Below, in pieces: positions 7,603-15,215 of a stretch of DNA of 16,976 bases. This DNA comes from Chloroflexota bacterium. GTDB lineage: Bacteria > Chloroflexota > Anaerolineae > 4572-78 > J111. Position 1 is the stretch's first letter. Each line of letters opens with the position of its first letter. Location of the stretch: positions 1 to 16,976 of the forward strand of contig RFJF01000364.1 of the NCBI GenBank assembly GCA_003695455.1, in the 5' to 3' direction. Made by a program: the position numbers and the translations under genes. The notes beneath the pieces were generated by a model. It was not told the DNA's origin. It did no database searches and worked only from the letters and a program-made list of their open reading frames with translations.

Positions 7603-8466
7603 ATGCCAAAAATAGACCTTAAGTTGATAGATGAAGTGACAGAACGGTTGCCCAGCCTGCCGCAACCTACGTTAAAAGCGCTTCAATTAATTGACGACCC
7701 CCGTTACAGCGCCCGCGCACTGGCAGAGATTATTGGCGTAGACCAGGCGTTGGCCGGGCGATTGTTGCAGTGGGCCAACAGCCCTTTTTACGGGCTGCGA
7801 TACAAAGTGTCTACGCTTGAACGGGCCATCATGGTGTTGGGTACCCGGCAAATCAGAGAATTGCTGATGGCTATTTCTGTCAGCGAGATGCTCAACAAAA
7901 AGATGCCGGGGTACGGCCTGCGGCGCGGCGACCTGTGGCGCCACTCGATTGCCGTGGCGGCGGGTGCACGCTGGCTGGCCAACGATGACGAATATACCCA
8001 GCCGGAGCAAGCCTTCATTGGCGGGCTGCTGCACGATATTGGCAAACTCATTATGGACGAACTGCTCTGCACCGATGCAAGCTGGCAGGCTGAATGGAAC
8101 CAACTCATGGAAGAAGGCGCTTCTTTTGTTGACCTTGAACGCTGGTTTACCGGCTTTGACCATGCTCAACTGGGTGGGCGCGTGGCCCAAAAATGGAATT
8201 TGCCCGCATCATTGGTAGAGGCCATTACCTTCCACCACGACCCGGAGCGGGCCACCATTGAGCCTGTCATTACCCACTGGGTTCATCTGGCCGATTCCGC
8301 CGCGCTCATGTTGGGCATCAGCCTGGGTTACGACGGCCTGAGTTACGTTTTGTGCGAAGAGAGTGTGCGGGTTACCAACTTCCAGGCGCTGGACCTGGAA
8401 ACGTTGATGCAGGTTGAAACATCTGCCGTAGAGAATGCGCAATCGCTGTTTATGATTACAACATAA
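7603..8466 (+). CDS. HDOD domain signalling protein
   Basis: The 287 residues are an HDOD domain with no receiver, GGDEF or GYP part. HDOD proteins are HD-superfamily relatives found in chemotaxis, c-di-GMP and cell-cycle control; their biochemical activity is mostly unknown. The N-terminus has the typical Leu-Pro-Ser-Leu-Pro (16-20). HD-type metal-ligand positions look largely retained: His114, His144-Asp145 followed by Ile-Gly-Lys-Leu, His187, His211/His212 and Asp231. AAGGA lies 6 nt before the ATG. It opens the second unit, 92 bp ahead of a receiver protein gene, and may be that receiver's effector partner. The function is inferred from family and context only. Confidence 0.88.
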   Translation: MPKIDLKLIDEVTERLPSLPQPTLKALQLIDDPRYSARALAEIIGVDQALAGRLLQWANSPFYGLRYKVSTLERAIMVLGTRQIRELLMAISVSEMLNKKMPGYGLRRGDLWRHSIAVAAGARWLANDDEYTQPEQAFIGGLLHDIGKLIMDELLCTDASWQAEWNQLMEEGASFVDLERWFTGFDHAQLGGRVAQKWNLPASLVEAITFHHDPERATIEPVITHWVHLADSAALMLGISLGYDGLSYVLCEESVRVTNFQALDLETLMQVETSAVENAQSLFMITT

Positions 8467-8558
8467 TGACCATTGTTTATGTAACTTTTACGTCTTTATT
8501 GCTCAAGACAGGGTTGAATTTAGTCGAAAATATAGATATTGCTGGCTGAGAGGACACC

Positions 8559-9059
8559 ATGGCAAAAATACTGATAATTGATGACAACGCCATCATGCGA
8601 AAAAACATCTGGTTTATGCTGCGCCGTGAAAAACACACCATTCTTGAAGCAGCAGACGGTCCAACCGGAATTGCACTGGCCCGGTCAGAGAACCCGGACC
8701 TGGTATTGCTGGATTTTATGTTGCCGTACATGTCGGGTGAACAGGTGGCCCGCTATTTTCATGAACACGACGATTTGCAGCACATCCCCATTATTGTGCT
8801 AACCGCAATGAATCAGCCGGAACTGGTTATGAATATGCTCAAGCTCAACGTGCGAGACTACCTGCTAAAGCCCATCAAGGCCGATACACTGCGCGAGCGC
8901 GTACAATCACTGGTTTCAAAATCTTCACCCGCACAGCCTGCATCTAAACCGCCGCCGGCAAAACCGGCAGAAACAGAGGCCGAGGCCCTGACCGAAACCG
9001 AAGATGCGCCGCAAACAGACGGCGCACAAGAGTCACAACCTGCACTGCAACCCAGTTGA
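8559..9059 (+). CDS. Response regulator with receiver domain and Ala/Pro/Glu-rich tail
   Basis: REC covers residues 1-120 with Asp8/Asp9, phosphoacceptor Asp52, Thr82 and Lys104 followed by Pro. Residues 122-166 are a disordered, acidic Ala/Pro/Glu-rich tail with no recognised fold, which may tether it to a partner. AGAGGA at 8549-8554 lies 4 nt before the ATG. It sits 39 bp before cheA, so CheA is the natural phosphodonor, and it follows the HDOD gene, its possible downstream target. Confidence 0.9.
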   Translation: MAKILIIDDNAIMRKNIWFMLRREKHTILEAADGPTGIALARSENPDLVLLDFMLPYMSGEQVARYFHEHDDLQHIPIIVLTAMNQPELVMNMLKLNVRDYLLKPIKADTLRERVQSLVSKSSPAQPASKPPPAKPAETEAEALTETEDAPQTDGAQESQPALQPS

Positions 9060-9098
9060 CGGTTGCGCGCACAGCCTGCACCCCCAGGTAACCCATAA

Positions 9099-11153
9099 AT
9101 GGAAAATAAACTCACATTTGATATTGAAGCCGACGAACTTGATATTTTTCTTGATGAAGTGAACGAACACATGCAGGTCATGGAATCGGGGATTTTGAAG
9201 ATGGAGGGTGAAATTGACCCCGATCTCGTGAACTCGGTCTTTAGGGCGGCGCACACCATTAAGGCCCTGGCTGGCACGGTAGGTCACCGGCCTATGGCAG
9301 AACTCACCCACACCATGGAAAACCTGTTTGACACCATGCGCACCGACCATGTGCTTCCCACCCAGGAAACCATTGACCAACTGCTTGACGCGGTAGATGT
9401 GCTAAAGGTGTTCCGCACAGAAATTGAAACCTGCCAGGCCAGCGGAGTTGACGTAACCGCCATCCTTAACAGCCTGCGCGCCATCACCGATGGAGGCCTG
9501 GCTCAAACCGGCAACGGCGCATCAAAAACAAACGCAAAAACCGGGGCGGCTCATTTGCTAACGCCCCAACAGGCAGCCGAGCTTCAAGCGGCGCAAAAAG
9601 AGGGCCAACCGGCCTTTGAGGTCAACATATCAACTGCCGCCGATACCTTTGCCCCGGCAGCGCGGTTAATGCAGGCCGCCATGGCCGTAGAAGAAGCCGG
9701 AACTATTGTTGCCCAAAAACCCTCGCTGGGTGAACTAGCTAACAGCGAGCACACCGGCACATTGTGGGCCGTGGTCATTGCCCCGGATAAAACCCGGCAA
9801 GATATTGAATCTCTGCTGGCAGATGTATCTGACCTTGCAGGCTTTGAGGTACAGCCGTTTGAAATGACCGCACCGGAGCCGCCTGCCAAAAAATCGCCAA
9901 AAGCCGACAAACCGGCAAAACCCAAAAGTAACGGCGGCCCGGAAAAAACGGTTCGCATCAGTGTAGAGCGGCTGGATGCGCTGATGAATCTGGTGGGTGA
10001 GCTGGTGACAAACCGCAACCGGCTGGTACGGGTAGAGGATGAGTTGCGGGCGTTGTACGGCAAAGAAGGTGTTGTGGGTGAACTGAATGAAACTTCTACC
10101 CACATGGGGCGCGTGGTTGACCAGTTGCAAGAAGAGGTGATGCACGCCCGAATGTTGCCCATCAGCAACCAGTTTGACAAATTTCCGCGCATTGTGCGTG
10201 ACGTGGCCCGCAATGCCGGCAAACAGGTAGAACTGATTATTGAAGGCGGCGCCACCGAACTGGACCGCTCGCTGATTGAGGCCATTGGCGACCCGCTAAT
10301 TCACCTGCTGCGCAACGCGGTAGACCACGGCATTGAACCGCCGGAAGAACGGGTAGCCGCCGGCAAACCGCCCACGGGTACGGTGCATCTGACGGCGGCT
10401 CACGTTGAAGGGCAAATTGTCATTTCTATCACCGATGACGGGCGCGGCATCAACCCCGATAAAGTTCGCAAAGCGGCCGTAAGCCGGGGTTTGATGACCG
10501 AAGAACAGGCCGCCCAACTCAGCGATTCTGAAGCCATTGACATTATTTTTGAACCCAACCTTTCTACCGCAGAAAAACTGACCAATGTCTCCGGTCGCGG
10601 GGTGGGCATGGATGTGGTCAGAACCAATGTTGAGCGGTTGAGCGGTGCGGTGCTGGTTGAGAGTGAATTGGGCAAGGGTACTACATTTAAAGTAACTCTG
10701 CCCCTGACGCTGGCCATTGTAGACACCATGCTGGTGCAACTGTGGAATGCCGTTTACGCCATCCCACTGACCAGCATCAATGACGTACTTTATCTGTCAG
10801 AAGTTGAAACCAGCACCATCACCGGGCAACCGGCCATTCGCTGGCGCGGCACTGTGCTGCCGCTGATTGGCTTGCGCGAATTTTTTACCGATGCCCGGCT
10901 GCCGGAAGTGCCGTTGAACGGGTCCCGGCAAGCCATTGTGTCTGTAACCTGGGGCAAACAAAAATCCGGGCTGGTGGTAGATAAAATTATTGGAAAACAG
11001 GGCATTGTGGTGAAATCACTCAGCCCAATTATGGGTGAAATTGCCGGTGTTTCGGGCGGCACTATTTTGGGTGATGGGCGGATTGCCCTCATTCTGGATA
11101 TTCCCGGTTTGATGAATGCCGCCCTCAAAGCCCGCAGAGGGAGCTTGAATTAA
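9099..11153 (+). CDS. cheA: Chemotaxis histidine kinase CheA
   Basis: Array-bound kinase that passes phosphate to CheY and CheB. All five CheA domains can be placed in 684 residues: P1 Hpt (about 8-125, phosphoacceptor His52), P2 regulator-binding (about 170-256), P3 dimerisation (283-345), P4 ATPase (346-535) with N-box His402-Leu-Leu-Arg-Asn-Ala-Val-Asp-His, G1 Asp-Asp-Gly-Arg-Gly (446-450) and G2 Gly-Arg-Gly-Val-Gly-Met (499-504), and P5 CheW-like (540-675). A Lys/Pro-rich linker (259-282) joins P2 to P3. In P1 the usual His-x-x-Lys-Gly reads His-Thr-Ile-Lys-Ala, a small departure at a strongly conserved glycine. The start has a weak AGGT site 9 nt upstream. Its stop overlaps the next start by one base (TAATG). 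Identification is firm. Confidence 0.96.
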   Translation: MENKLTFDIEADELDIFLDEVNEHMQVMESGILKMEGEIDPDLVNSVFRAAHTIKALAGTVGHRPMAELTHTMENLFDTMRTDHVLPTQETIDQLLDAVDVLKVFRTEIETCQASGVDVTAILNSLRAITDGGLAQTGNGASKTNAKTGAAHLLTPQQAAELQAAQKEGQPAFEVNISTAADTFAPAARLMQAAMAVEEAGTIVAQKPSLGELANSEHTGTLWAVVIAPDKTRQDIESLLADVSDLAGFEVQPFEMTAPEPPAKKSPKADKPAKPKSNGGPEKTVRISVERLDALMNLVGELVTNRNRLVRVEDELRALYGKEGVVGELNETSTHMGRVVDQLQEEVMHARMLPISNQFDKFPRIVRDVARNAGKQVELIIEGGATELDRSLIEAIGDPLIHLLRNAVDHGIEPPEERVAAGKPPTGTVHLTAAHVEGQIVISITDDGRGINPDKVRKAAVSRGLMTEEQAAQLSDSEAIDIIFEPNLSTAEKLTNVSGRGVGMDVVRTNVERLSGAVLVESELGKGTTFKVTLPLTLAIVDTMLVQLWNAVYAIPLTSINDVLYLSEVETSTITGQPAIRWRGTVLPLIGLREFFTDARLPEVPLNGSRQAIVSVTWGKQKSGLVVDKIIGKQGIVVKSLSPIMGEIAGVSGGTILGDGRIALILDIPGLMNAALKARRGSLN

Positions 11154-11755
11154 TGAGCACAACAATTGATGCCAAAGCCATGCAATGGGAAAACCTGGGC
11201 ACGCATTTTAATTTTATGGATTTGCTGCAAGCCGGTATAAAAAATGTTGCCAAAGGATTAACCAACATGGTGGGGCGGCCCGTTACGGTTGAAACAACCA
11301 ATGTAGAGTCGATATCGGTGGGGCAAATTCCGGAGTGGATGGGCAGCCCCGAAGCCGAAATGGTGGGGGTGTACCTGCTCATTGACGGCGATGTTTACGG
11401 GCAGGTCATTCTGATTTTCTCACTAGAAGAGGCGCTGCATCTGGTAGACCTGCTCATGGGGTATCCGCCCGGTACCACCACCCAACTGGACGACCTGGGC
11501 CGCTCGGCGCTGGCAGAAACCGGAAACCTGGCTACCGCCTATTTTCTCAACGAACTCTCAATGCTCACCGGCAGCCAGGTTCGCCCCTCGCCGCCGGCGG
11601 TGATGGTAGATATGCTGGGCGCAATCTTCAACGTTATTTCAGCGCCCATTGCCGCCGTCAGCGATCAGTTGCTCATTGTTGAAGCCCAGTTCAAAGAACC
11701 GGACCGCACAGTCACTGCCCATTTTTGGGTGTTGCCTTACCCGGTGGCGGGGTAA
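11153..11755 (+). CDS. cheC: CheC-type chemotaxis phosphatase
   Basis: CheY-P phosphatase family, 200 residues, about the usual CheC length. The C-terminal active site is intact: Ser118-x3-Glu122-x2-Asn125 with prolines at 147-148. The matching N-terminal site is degenerate: the region around 24-43 keeps the helix and the Gly-Arg-Pro-Val that follows, but the Glu and Asn are replaced (Gln26 and Ile29 in a hand alignment). It overlaps cheA by one base and lies 115 bp ahead of cheD; CheC and CheD are known to form a complex in which CheY-P-bound CheC holds back CheD. The alternative name is CheX, but length and the relic of a first site favour CheC. Confidence 0.85.
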   Translation: MSTTIDAKAMQWENLGTHFNFMDLLQAGIKNVAKGLTNMVGRPVTVETTNVESISVGQIPEWMGSPEAEMVGVYLLIDGDVYGQVILIFSLEEALHLVDLLMGYPPGTTTQLDDLGRSALAETGNLATAYFLNELSMLTGSQVRPSPPAVMVDMLGAIFNVISAPIAAVSDQLLIVEAQFKEPDRTVTAHFWVLPYPVAG

Positions 11756-11772
11756 TCATCCGGACAACCCAA

Positions 11773-11840
11773 ATTTGTCGGCCAGATTAAACCGGCTTTT
11801 GGCAGGCACTTGAGACAAATGCGGGCAAAATGAATTTGCC
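11773..11840 (+). other. Inverted repeats in the cheC-cheD gap
   Basis: The 115-bp gap holds ATTTGTC (11773-11779) mirrored by GACAAAT (11814-11820), then a separate hairpin GGCAAA (11824-11829) with TTTGCC (11835-11840) and a 5-nt loop. There is no T-tract after either. They could tune cheD expression or mRNA stability, or be chance. Confidence 0.25.
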
Positions 11841-11870
11841 GGTGTACTTGTAACCAAAAAGAGGAATTTT

Positions 11871-12392
11871 GTGCCGGATAATGTACTCTCAGTCTCAATT
11901 GGAGAACTTGTTGTCAGCAATAATCAAGACGACGTACTGGTAGCCTACGGGCTGGGTTCGTGCGTGGCGGTTTGCATGTACGATCCAACCGCCAAAGTAG
12001 CCGGAATGATTCACTCTCTGCTGCCCAAATCTGCCAAAAACAACGGATTTGAAAAGCAGACCGCCAAATTTGTGGACCAGGGCGTGCCGTTGCTGGTGGA
12101 TTCAATTCTTAAAGCAGGCGCCCAACGCCAGCGTTTGAACGTGTATCTGGCGGGCGGCGCTCAAATGTTATCGGCGCCGGGCTTCAGTAACTCGCTGAAT
12201 ATTGGCGCACGGAACATCAGCACCGCCGAGGAAATATTGCGCGCCACCGGATTTAGAATCCTGGCGCAATCAACCGGCGGCAACTCCGGACGCACGGTAA
12301 AACTGTTTGTTGGCAGCGGAAAGATTACCGTCAAAACACTTGGACAGGGTGAAGTTACCTTAAGTCCAGAATTATCATTCAGCAAAGTTTGA
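11871..12392 (+). CDS. cheD: Chemoreceptor glutamine deamidase CheD
   Basis: CheD turns specific receptor glutamines into glutamates and partners CheC. It starts with GTG, supported by GAGGA at 11861-11865 5 nt upstream. The 173 residues show the CheD core: Gly-Leu-Gly-Ser-Cys31 (catalytic Cys), His48 in Gly-Met-Ile-His-Ser, Gly-Gly-Ala-Gln-Met near 105-109, Asn-Ile-Gly-Ala-Arg-Asn and Thr-Gly-Gly-Asn-Ser-Gly-Arg. In Thermotoga maritima CheD the triad is Thr21, Cys27 and His44; here Cys31 and His48 keep the spacing, but the threonine position, six before the cysteine, is Ala25. Activity may be reduced, or the main role may be binding CheC. It is followed 12 nt later by cheY. Confidence 0.94.
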   Translation: MPDNVLSVSIGELVVSNNQDDVLVAYGLGSCVAVCMYDPTAKVAGMIHSLLPKSAKNNGFEKQTAKFVDQGVPLLVDSILKAGAQRQRLNVYLAGGAQMLSAPGFSNSLNIGARNISTAEEILRATGFRILAQSTGGNSGRTVKLFVGSGKITVKTLGQGEVTLSPELSFSKV

Positions 12393-12404
12393 CAGGAGGC
12401 TTAC

Positions 12405-12761
12405 ATGAGCAAAATTATGGTTGTGGACGATGCACAATTCATGCGGGTTCGGCTGACCAAACTGCTTACCGGCCATGGTTACGATGTGTCCGAAGCGGAA
12501 AACGGAGAACAGGCAGTCAAAACATACCGCGCCGCCAGACCCGACGCGGTATTGATGGACATTACCATGCCGGAAAAAGATGGACTGGAGGCGCTGGCCG
12601 AAATCCGCAGTTTTGACCCCGGCGCGCGGGTCATTATGCTGACCGCGCTGGGGCAAGAATCGATGGTGATTCAGGCCATCAAAAGTGGCGCTAAAGATTA
12701 TGTAGTTAAACCGTTTGACCCTGACCGGGTAATGATTGCATTGCAAAAAGTTTTGGGGTAA
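12405..12761 (+). CDS. cheY: Chemotaxis response regulator CheY
   Basis: A 118-residue single receiver, typical CheY length. Acidic pocket Asp8/Asp9, phosphoacceptor Asp52, Thr80 and Lys102 followed by Pro-Phe are all present. AGGAGG (12394-12399) 5 nt before the ATG is the strongest Shine-Dalgarno in the window, which suggests high expression. It lies between cheD and cheB in the core che operon, so it is the best candidate for the main output regulator phosphorylated by CheA and dephosphorylated by CheC and the CheX pair. The switch it binds (flagellar or pilus) is not encoded here. Confidence 0.93.
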   Translation: MSKIMVVDDAQFMRVRLTKLLTGHGYDVSEAENGEQAVKTYRAARPDAVLMDITMPEKDGLEALAEIRSFDPGARVIMLTALGQESMVIQAIKSGAKDYVVKPFDPDRVMIALQKVLG

Positions 12762-12765
12762 TCCT

Positions 12766-13869
12766 ATGGCCAATCCCGTCAGAGTCTTGGTGGTAGATGA
12801 TTCGCCGTTTATGCGGTACACCATTGCCAAGCACCTTGCAACTGACCCAAATATTCTGGTGGTGGGCAGCGCCCAGGATGGCCTGGATGCACTCAACAAA
12901 ATACCGGTGCTCACCCCGGATGTTGTTACGCTCGATGTTGAAATGCCTCGCATGGATGGCCTGACCACCCTTGAGCATATTATGCACGATTGCCCAACAC
13001 CGGTGGTGATGCTCAGCTCACTGACGCAGCGTGGAGCCAACACTACCATTCAGGCACTCATGAAAGGCGCAGTTGATTTTGTGGCAAAACCCACAACCAG
13101 CACCGATATGCGGCTGGTTGTTACGGAATTAACGGGCAAAATTAAAGCCGCAGCCGGCTCAATGTGTGGTAAAACCAAAACCAACGGCCATTTAAGGCAA
13201 TCTAAAGAACCGGGCCAAACGTTGATCGAATCCTCTTTGCCTGCCGGTGAGCCTACGCCACAAAAAGCGAAAAAACCGGGTCTGCGCCCTTTCAAAGAAG
13301 GCGACCCCGTGGTTGTAATCGGCGCCTCAACCGGCGGGCCGCGCGCATTGCAACGAGTGTTATCCGCTTTGCCGGCTGATTTATCTGCCGCGGTAGCCGT
13401 GGTGCAGCATATGCCGCCCGGATTCACGCGGTCGCTGGCCCAGCGCCTCAACGATATGTCCGGGCTAACAGTACAGGAAGCCTCCGAGGGCGACCGCCTG
13501 GCGTTGGGGATGGTGCTGCTGGCCCCCGGCGACTTTCACCTCAAATTCCAGCCGGGCAAAAAAATAGCCCTTGACCACGGCCCGCGCCGCAACCACGTGC
13601 GCCCCGCCGTAGATGTGGCTATGGAATCGGCGGCTGAATTGTACAACTCGGCTGTAATTGGGGTGGTGCTAACCGGCATGGGGTCTGATGGGGCTGCCGG
13701 CGCTGGCTGCATCAAACGGGCCGGCGGCCGGGTAATTGCCGAACACAAATCAACCACAGTGGTTTACGGCATGCCGCGCAGCGTGGTTGAAGCAGACCTG
13801 GCCGATAAAATTGTGCCGCTGCCGGATGTAGCTGAAACCATTGTGCAGATGGTGCAACATGCAAGTTGA
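12766..13869 (+). CDS. cheB: Receptor methylesterase / deamidase CheB
   Basis: Phosphorylation-activated enzyme that removes methyl groups from receptor glutamates. I chose ATG 12766 (367 residues), 4 nt after the cheY stop; the upstream in-frame ATG at 12736 lies inside cheY and would add ten residues before the receiver. REC (1-125) has Asp11/Asp12, phosphoacceptor Asp57 and Lys108. A linker of about 50 residues is followed by the esterase domain (180-365) with the catalytic triad Ser188 (Gly-Ala-Ser-Thr-Gly-Gly), His215 (Gln-His-Met-Pro) and Asp308 (Gly-Met-Gly-Ser-Asp-Gly). The 3' end overlaps cheR by 11 bp. Complete and apparently active. Confidence 0.96.
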   Translation: MANPVRVLVVDDSPFMRYTIAKHLATDPNILVVGSAQDGLDALNKIPVLTPDVVTLDVEMPRMDGLTTLEHIMHDCPTPVVMLSSLTQRGANTTIQALMKGAVDFVAKPTTSTDMRLVVTELTGKIKAAAGSMCGKTKTNGHLRQSKEPGQTLIESSLPAGEPTPQKAKKPGLRPFKEGDPVVVIGASTGGPRALQRVLSALPADLSAAVAVVQHMPPGFTRSLAQRLNDMSGLTVQEASEGDRLALGMVLLAPGDFHLKFQPGKKIALDHGPRRNHVRPAVDVAMESAAELYNSAVIGVVLTGMGSDGAAGAGCIKRAGGRVIAEHKSTTVVYGMPRSVVEADLADKIVPLPDVAETIVQMVQHAS

Positions 13870-14650
13870 AGAATATAACCTTATCAAACGCGAAGTATTG
13901 ACCCTGACCGGCATTGACCTGAATTTTTACAAAGATGCGCAAATGCAGCGCCGGTTGAACACCTTTTTGCTTCGCTCCAAACATGATTCATGGCAAAATT
14001 ATTTTAGAGCCATCCGCACTGATTCCGCCGAACTCAGAAAACTCAAAGATTATCTGACCATCAACGTTTCTTCATTTTTTAGGGACACAGAAAAATACAA
14101 GACGCTTAAAGAAAAAGTGTTGCCGGAATTGTTGGATGGACACCCCAGGCTTCGGGTTTGGAGCGCCGGCTGTTCCAGAGGGCAAGAACCCTATTCCATT
14201 GCCATGCTGCTGGCCGAACTGACGGGCGACTTTCGCCGTCACTATATTTTAGCCACCGACCTTGACCGTTCGGCGCTGGATATTGCCCAGGCCGGCGGCC
14301 CGTACACAGATGACGACGTTGCCCACGTGGCTCCCGCATTCCGGCAACAATATTTTTTAACCAGAGACGGCAAACATTGGGTTAGCAATGATTTAAAACG
14401 GCGAATCACCTTCAGGCAGCAAAACCTGCTGGCAGACCGGTTTGAAACCAACTTTGATTTGATTATTTGCCGCAATGTGGTGATATATTTTACCGCGCCG
14501 GTAAAAGACAAACTTTATCAGGATTTTTACAGGGCGCTTCGCCCCGGAGGTGTTTTGTTTGTTGGCGGCACAGAGATAGTGCCAAAAGCAACAACCCTTG
14601 GTTTTAGGCCGGCTGGCATTTCTTTTTACCGCCGTAACGGTAAAATCTGA
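13859..14650 (+). CDS. cheR: Chemoreceptor methyltransferase CheR
   Basis: SAM-dependent methyltransferase that adds methyl groups to receptor glutamates. Start ATG 13859 (263 residues) gives the normal CheR N-terminus and overlaps cheB by 11 bp; an in-frame upstream start at 13841 would add six unusual residues. The N-terminal helical domain (1-80) ends in Thr-Ile-Asn-Val-Ser-Ser-Phe-Phe-Arg-Asp (67-76). The catalytic domain has the SAM motif Ser-Ala-Gly-Cys-Ser-Arg-Gly-Gln-Glu-Pro-Tyr-Ser (102-113), Ala-Thr-Asp (132-134) and Cys-Arg-Asn-Val-Val-Ile-Tyr-Phe (204-211). There is no TPR extension. The receptor here lacks a tethering pentapeptide, so CheR should dock directly at the methylation region. 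Confidence 0.96.
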   Translation: MQVEEYNLIKREVLTLTGIDLNFYKDAQMQRRLNTFLLRSKHDSWQNYFRAIRTDSAELRKLKDYLTINVSSFFRDTEKYKTLKEKVLPELLDGHPRLRVWSAGCSRGQEPYSIAMLLAELTGDFRRHYILATDLDRSALDIAQAGGPYTDDDVAHVAPAFRQQYFLTRDGKHWVSNDLKRRITFRQQNLLADRFETNFDLIICRNVVIYFTAPVKDKLYQDFYRALRPGGVLFVGGTEIVPKATTLGFRPAGISFYRRNGKI

Positions 14651-14674
14651 CATATTTGGTAATGGTGATTGCAA

Positions 14675-15136
14675 ATGAATGTACAATTTCTCAACCCCTT
14701 TGTTGAAGCCGCGTTTATGGTGCTGGAATCTGAAGCCGGAGTCTCGGCCAAACGCGGCCAGCTCGCATTGCGTCGCTCGGCGGCTACCGCCGATGACATT
14801 ACGGTGCTGATCAGCATGGTAGGGCAGGTGAACGGGGTGGCGCTTTACGGCCTGAGCGAAGATACGGGTATTGCCCTGGTATCACGGATTTTGGACCAAC
14901 CCTTTGATGAATTTGACGCGCTGGCCCAAAGTGGCATTGGAGAACTTGGCAATGTAATCACCGGACAGGCCGGCAACCGGCTGGCCGAAGCCGGATTCGA
15001 GGCAAAAATTTCGCCGCCAACTATGGTGCTGGGCAAGGGAACCCTTATTTCCACGCTTGATTTTGAACGGTTGCAAATTCCGCTGGAAACCGAATTAGGC
15101 ACCATTCAAATTCATCTGGCATTGCGAGAGGCATAA
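14675..15136 (+). CDS. cheX: CheX-type chemotaxis phosphatase, first copy
   Basis: CheY-P phosphatase family, single active site. I chose ATG 14675 (153 residues) because GGTGAT lies 5 nt upstream and the N-terminus then matches the downstream paralogue from its first residue; a TTG two codons upstream is possible. The active-site helix carries Ser86-x3-Glu90-x2-Asn93 with Pro114/115 about 22 residues later. It lies 24 nt after cheR. A gap-free hand alignment with the next gene gives about 89 identical residues of 153, so the pair is a tandem duplication. CheX works as a homodimer; here a heterodimer is also possible. Confidence 0.88.
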   Translation: MNVQFLNPFVEAAFMVLESEAGVSAKRGQLALRRSAATADDITVLISMVGQVNGVALYGLSEDTGIALVSRILDQPFDEFDALAQSGIGELGNVITGQAGNRLAEAGFEAKISPPTMVLGKGTLISTLDFERLQIPLETELGTIQIHLALREA

Positions 15137-15137
15137 C

Positions 15138-15215
15138 GTGAAAACAACTCTGTTTCCAAAGCCATCCGCCAATTTTTCAAGGGCCAACAATATTCGGCAG
15201 GTGAAGACTAAATGA
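15138..15215 (+). CDS. Possible 25-codon ORF coupled to the second cheX
   Basis: A GTG-started frame with AGAGG (15127-15131) 6 nt upstream runs for 25 codons through the gap between the two cheX genes and stops at TGA 15213-15215, overlapping the ATG of the second cheX in an ATGA junction. The peptide would be basic (six Lys/Arg, no acidic residue). It may be a coupling leader, a micro-protein or chance; I recognise no family. Confidence 0.2.
   Translation: MKTTLFPKPSANFSRANNIRQVKTK

Noticed and set aside
8487..8528. Possible third copy of the promoter motif upstream of the 8559 receiver gene
   Set aside because: TTTAC and the overall spacing fit, but the middle block matches in only about 3 of 9 positions and the last block is GTCGAA rather than CCGATA.
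9584..10285. A 233-codon minus-strand open frame opposite cheA
   Set aside because: Shadow of the cheA reading frame: low-complexity Ser/Thr-rich product with no family resemblance, entirely inside a well-conserved gene.
12736..12768. Upstream ATG for cheB inside cheY
   Set aside because: It would add ten residues not typical of CheB; ATG 12766 follows the cheY stop by 4 nt and starts the receiver at the usual place.
13841..13861. Upstream start for cheR inside cheB
   Set aside because: It adds a Cys/Trp-containing extension derived from the cheB frame; ATG 13859 gives the standard N-terminus.
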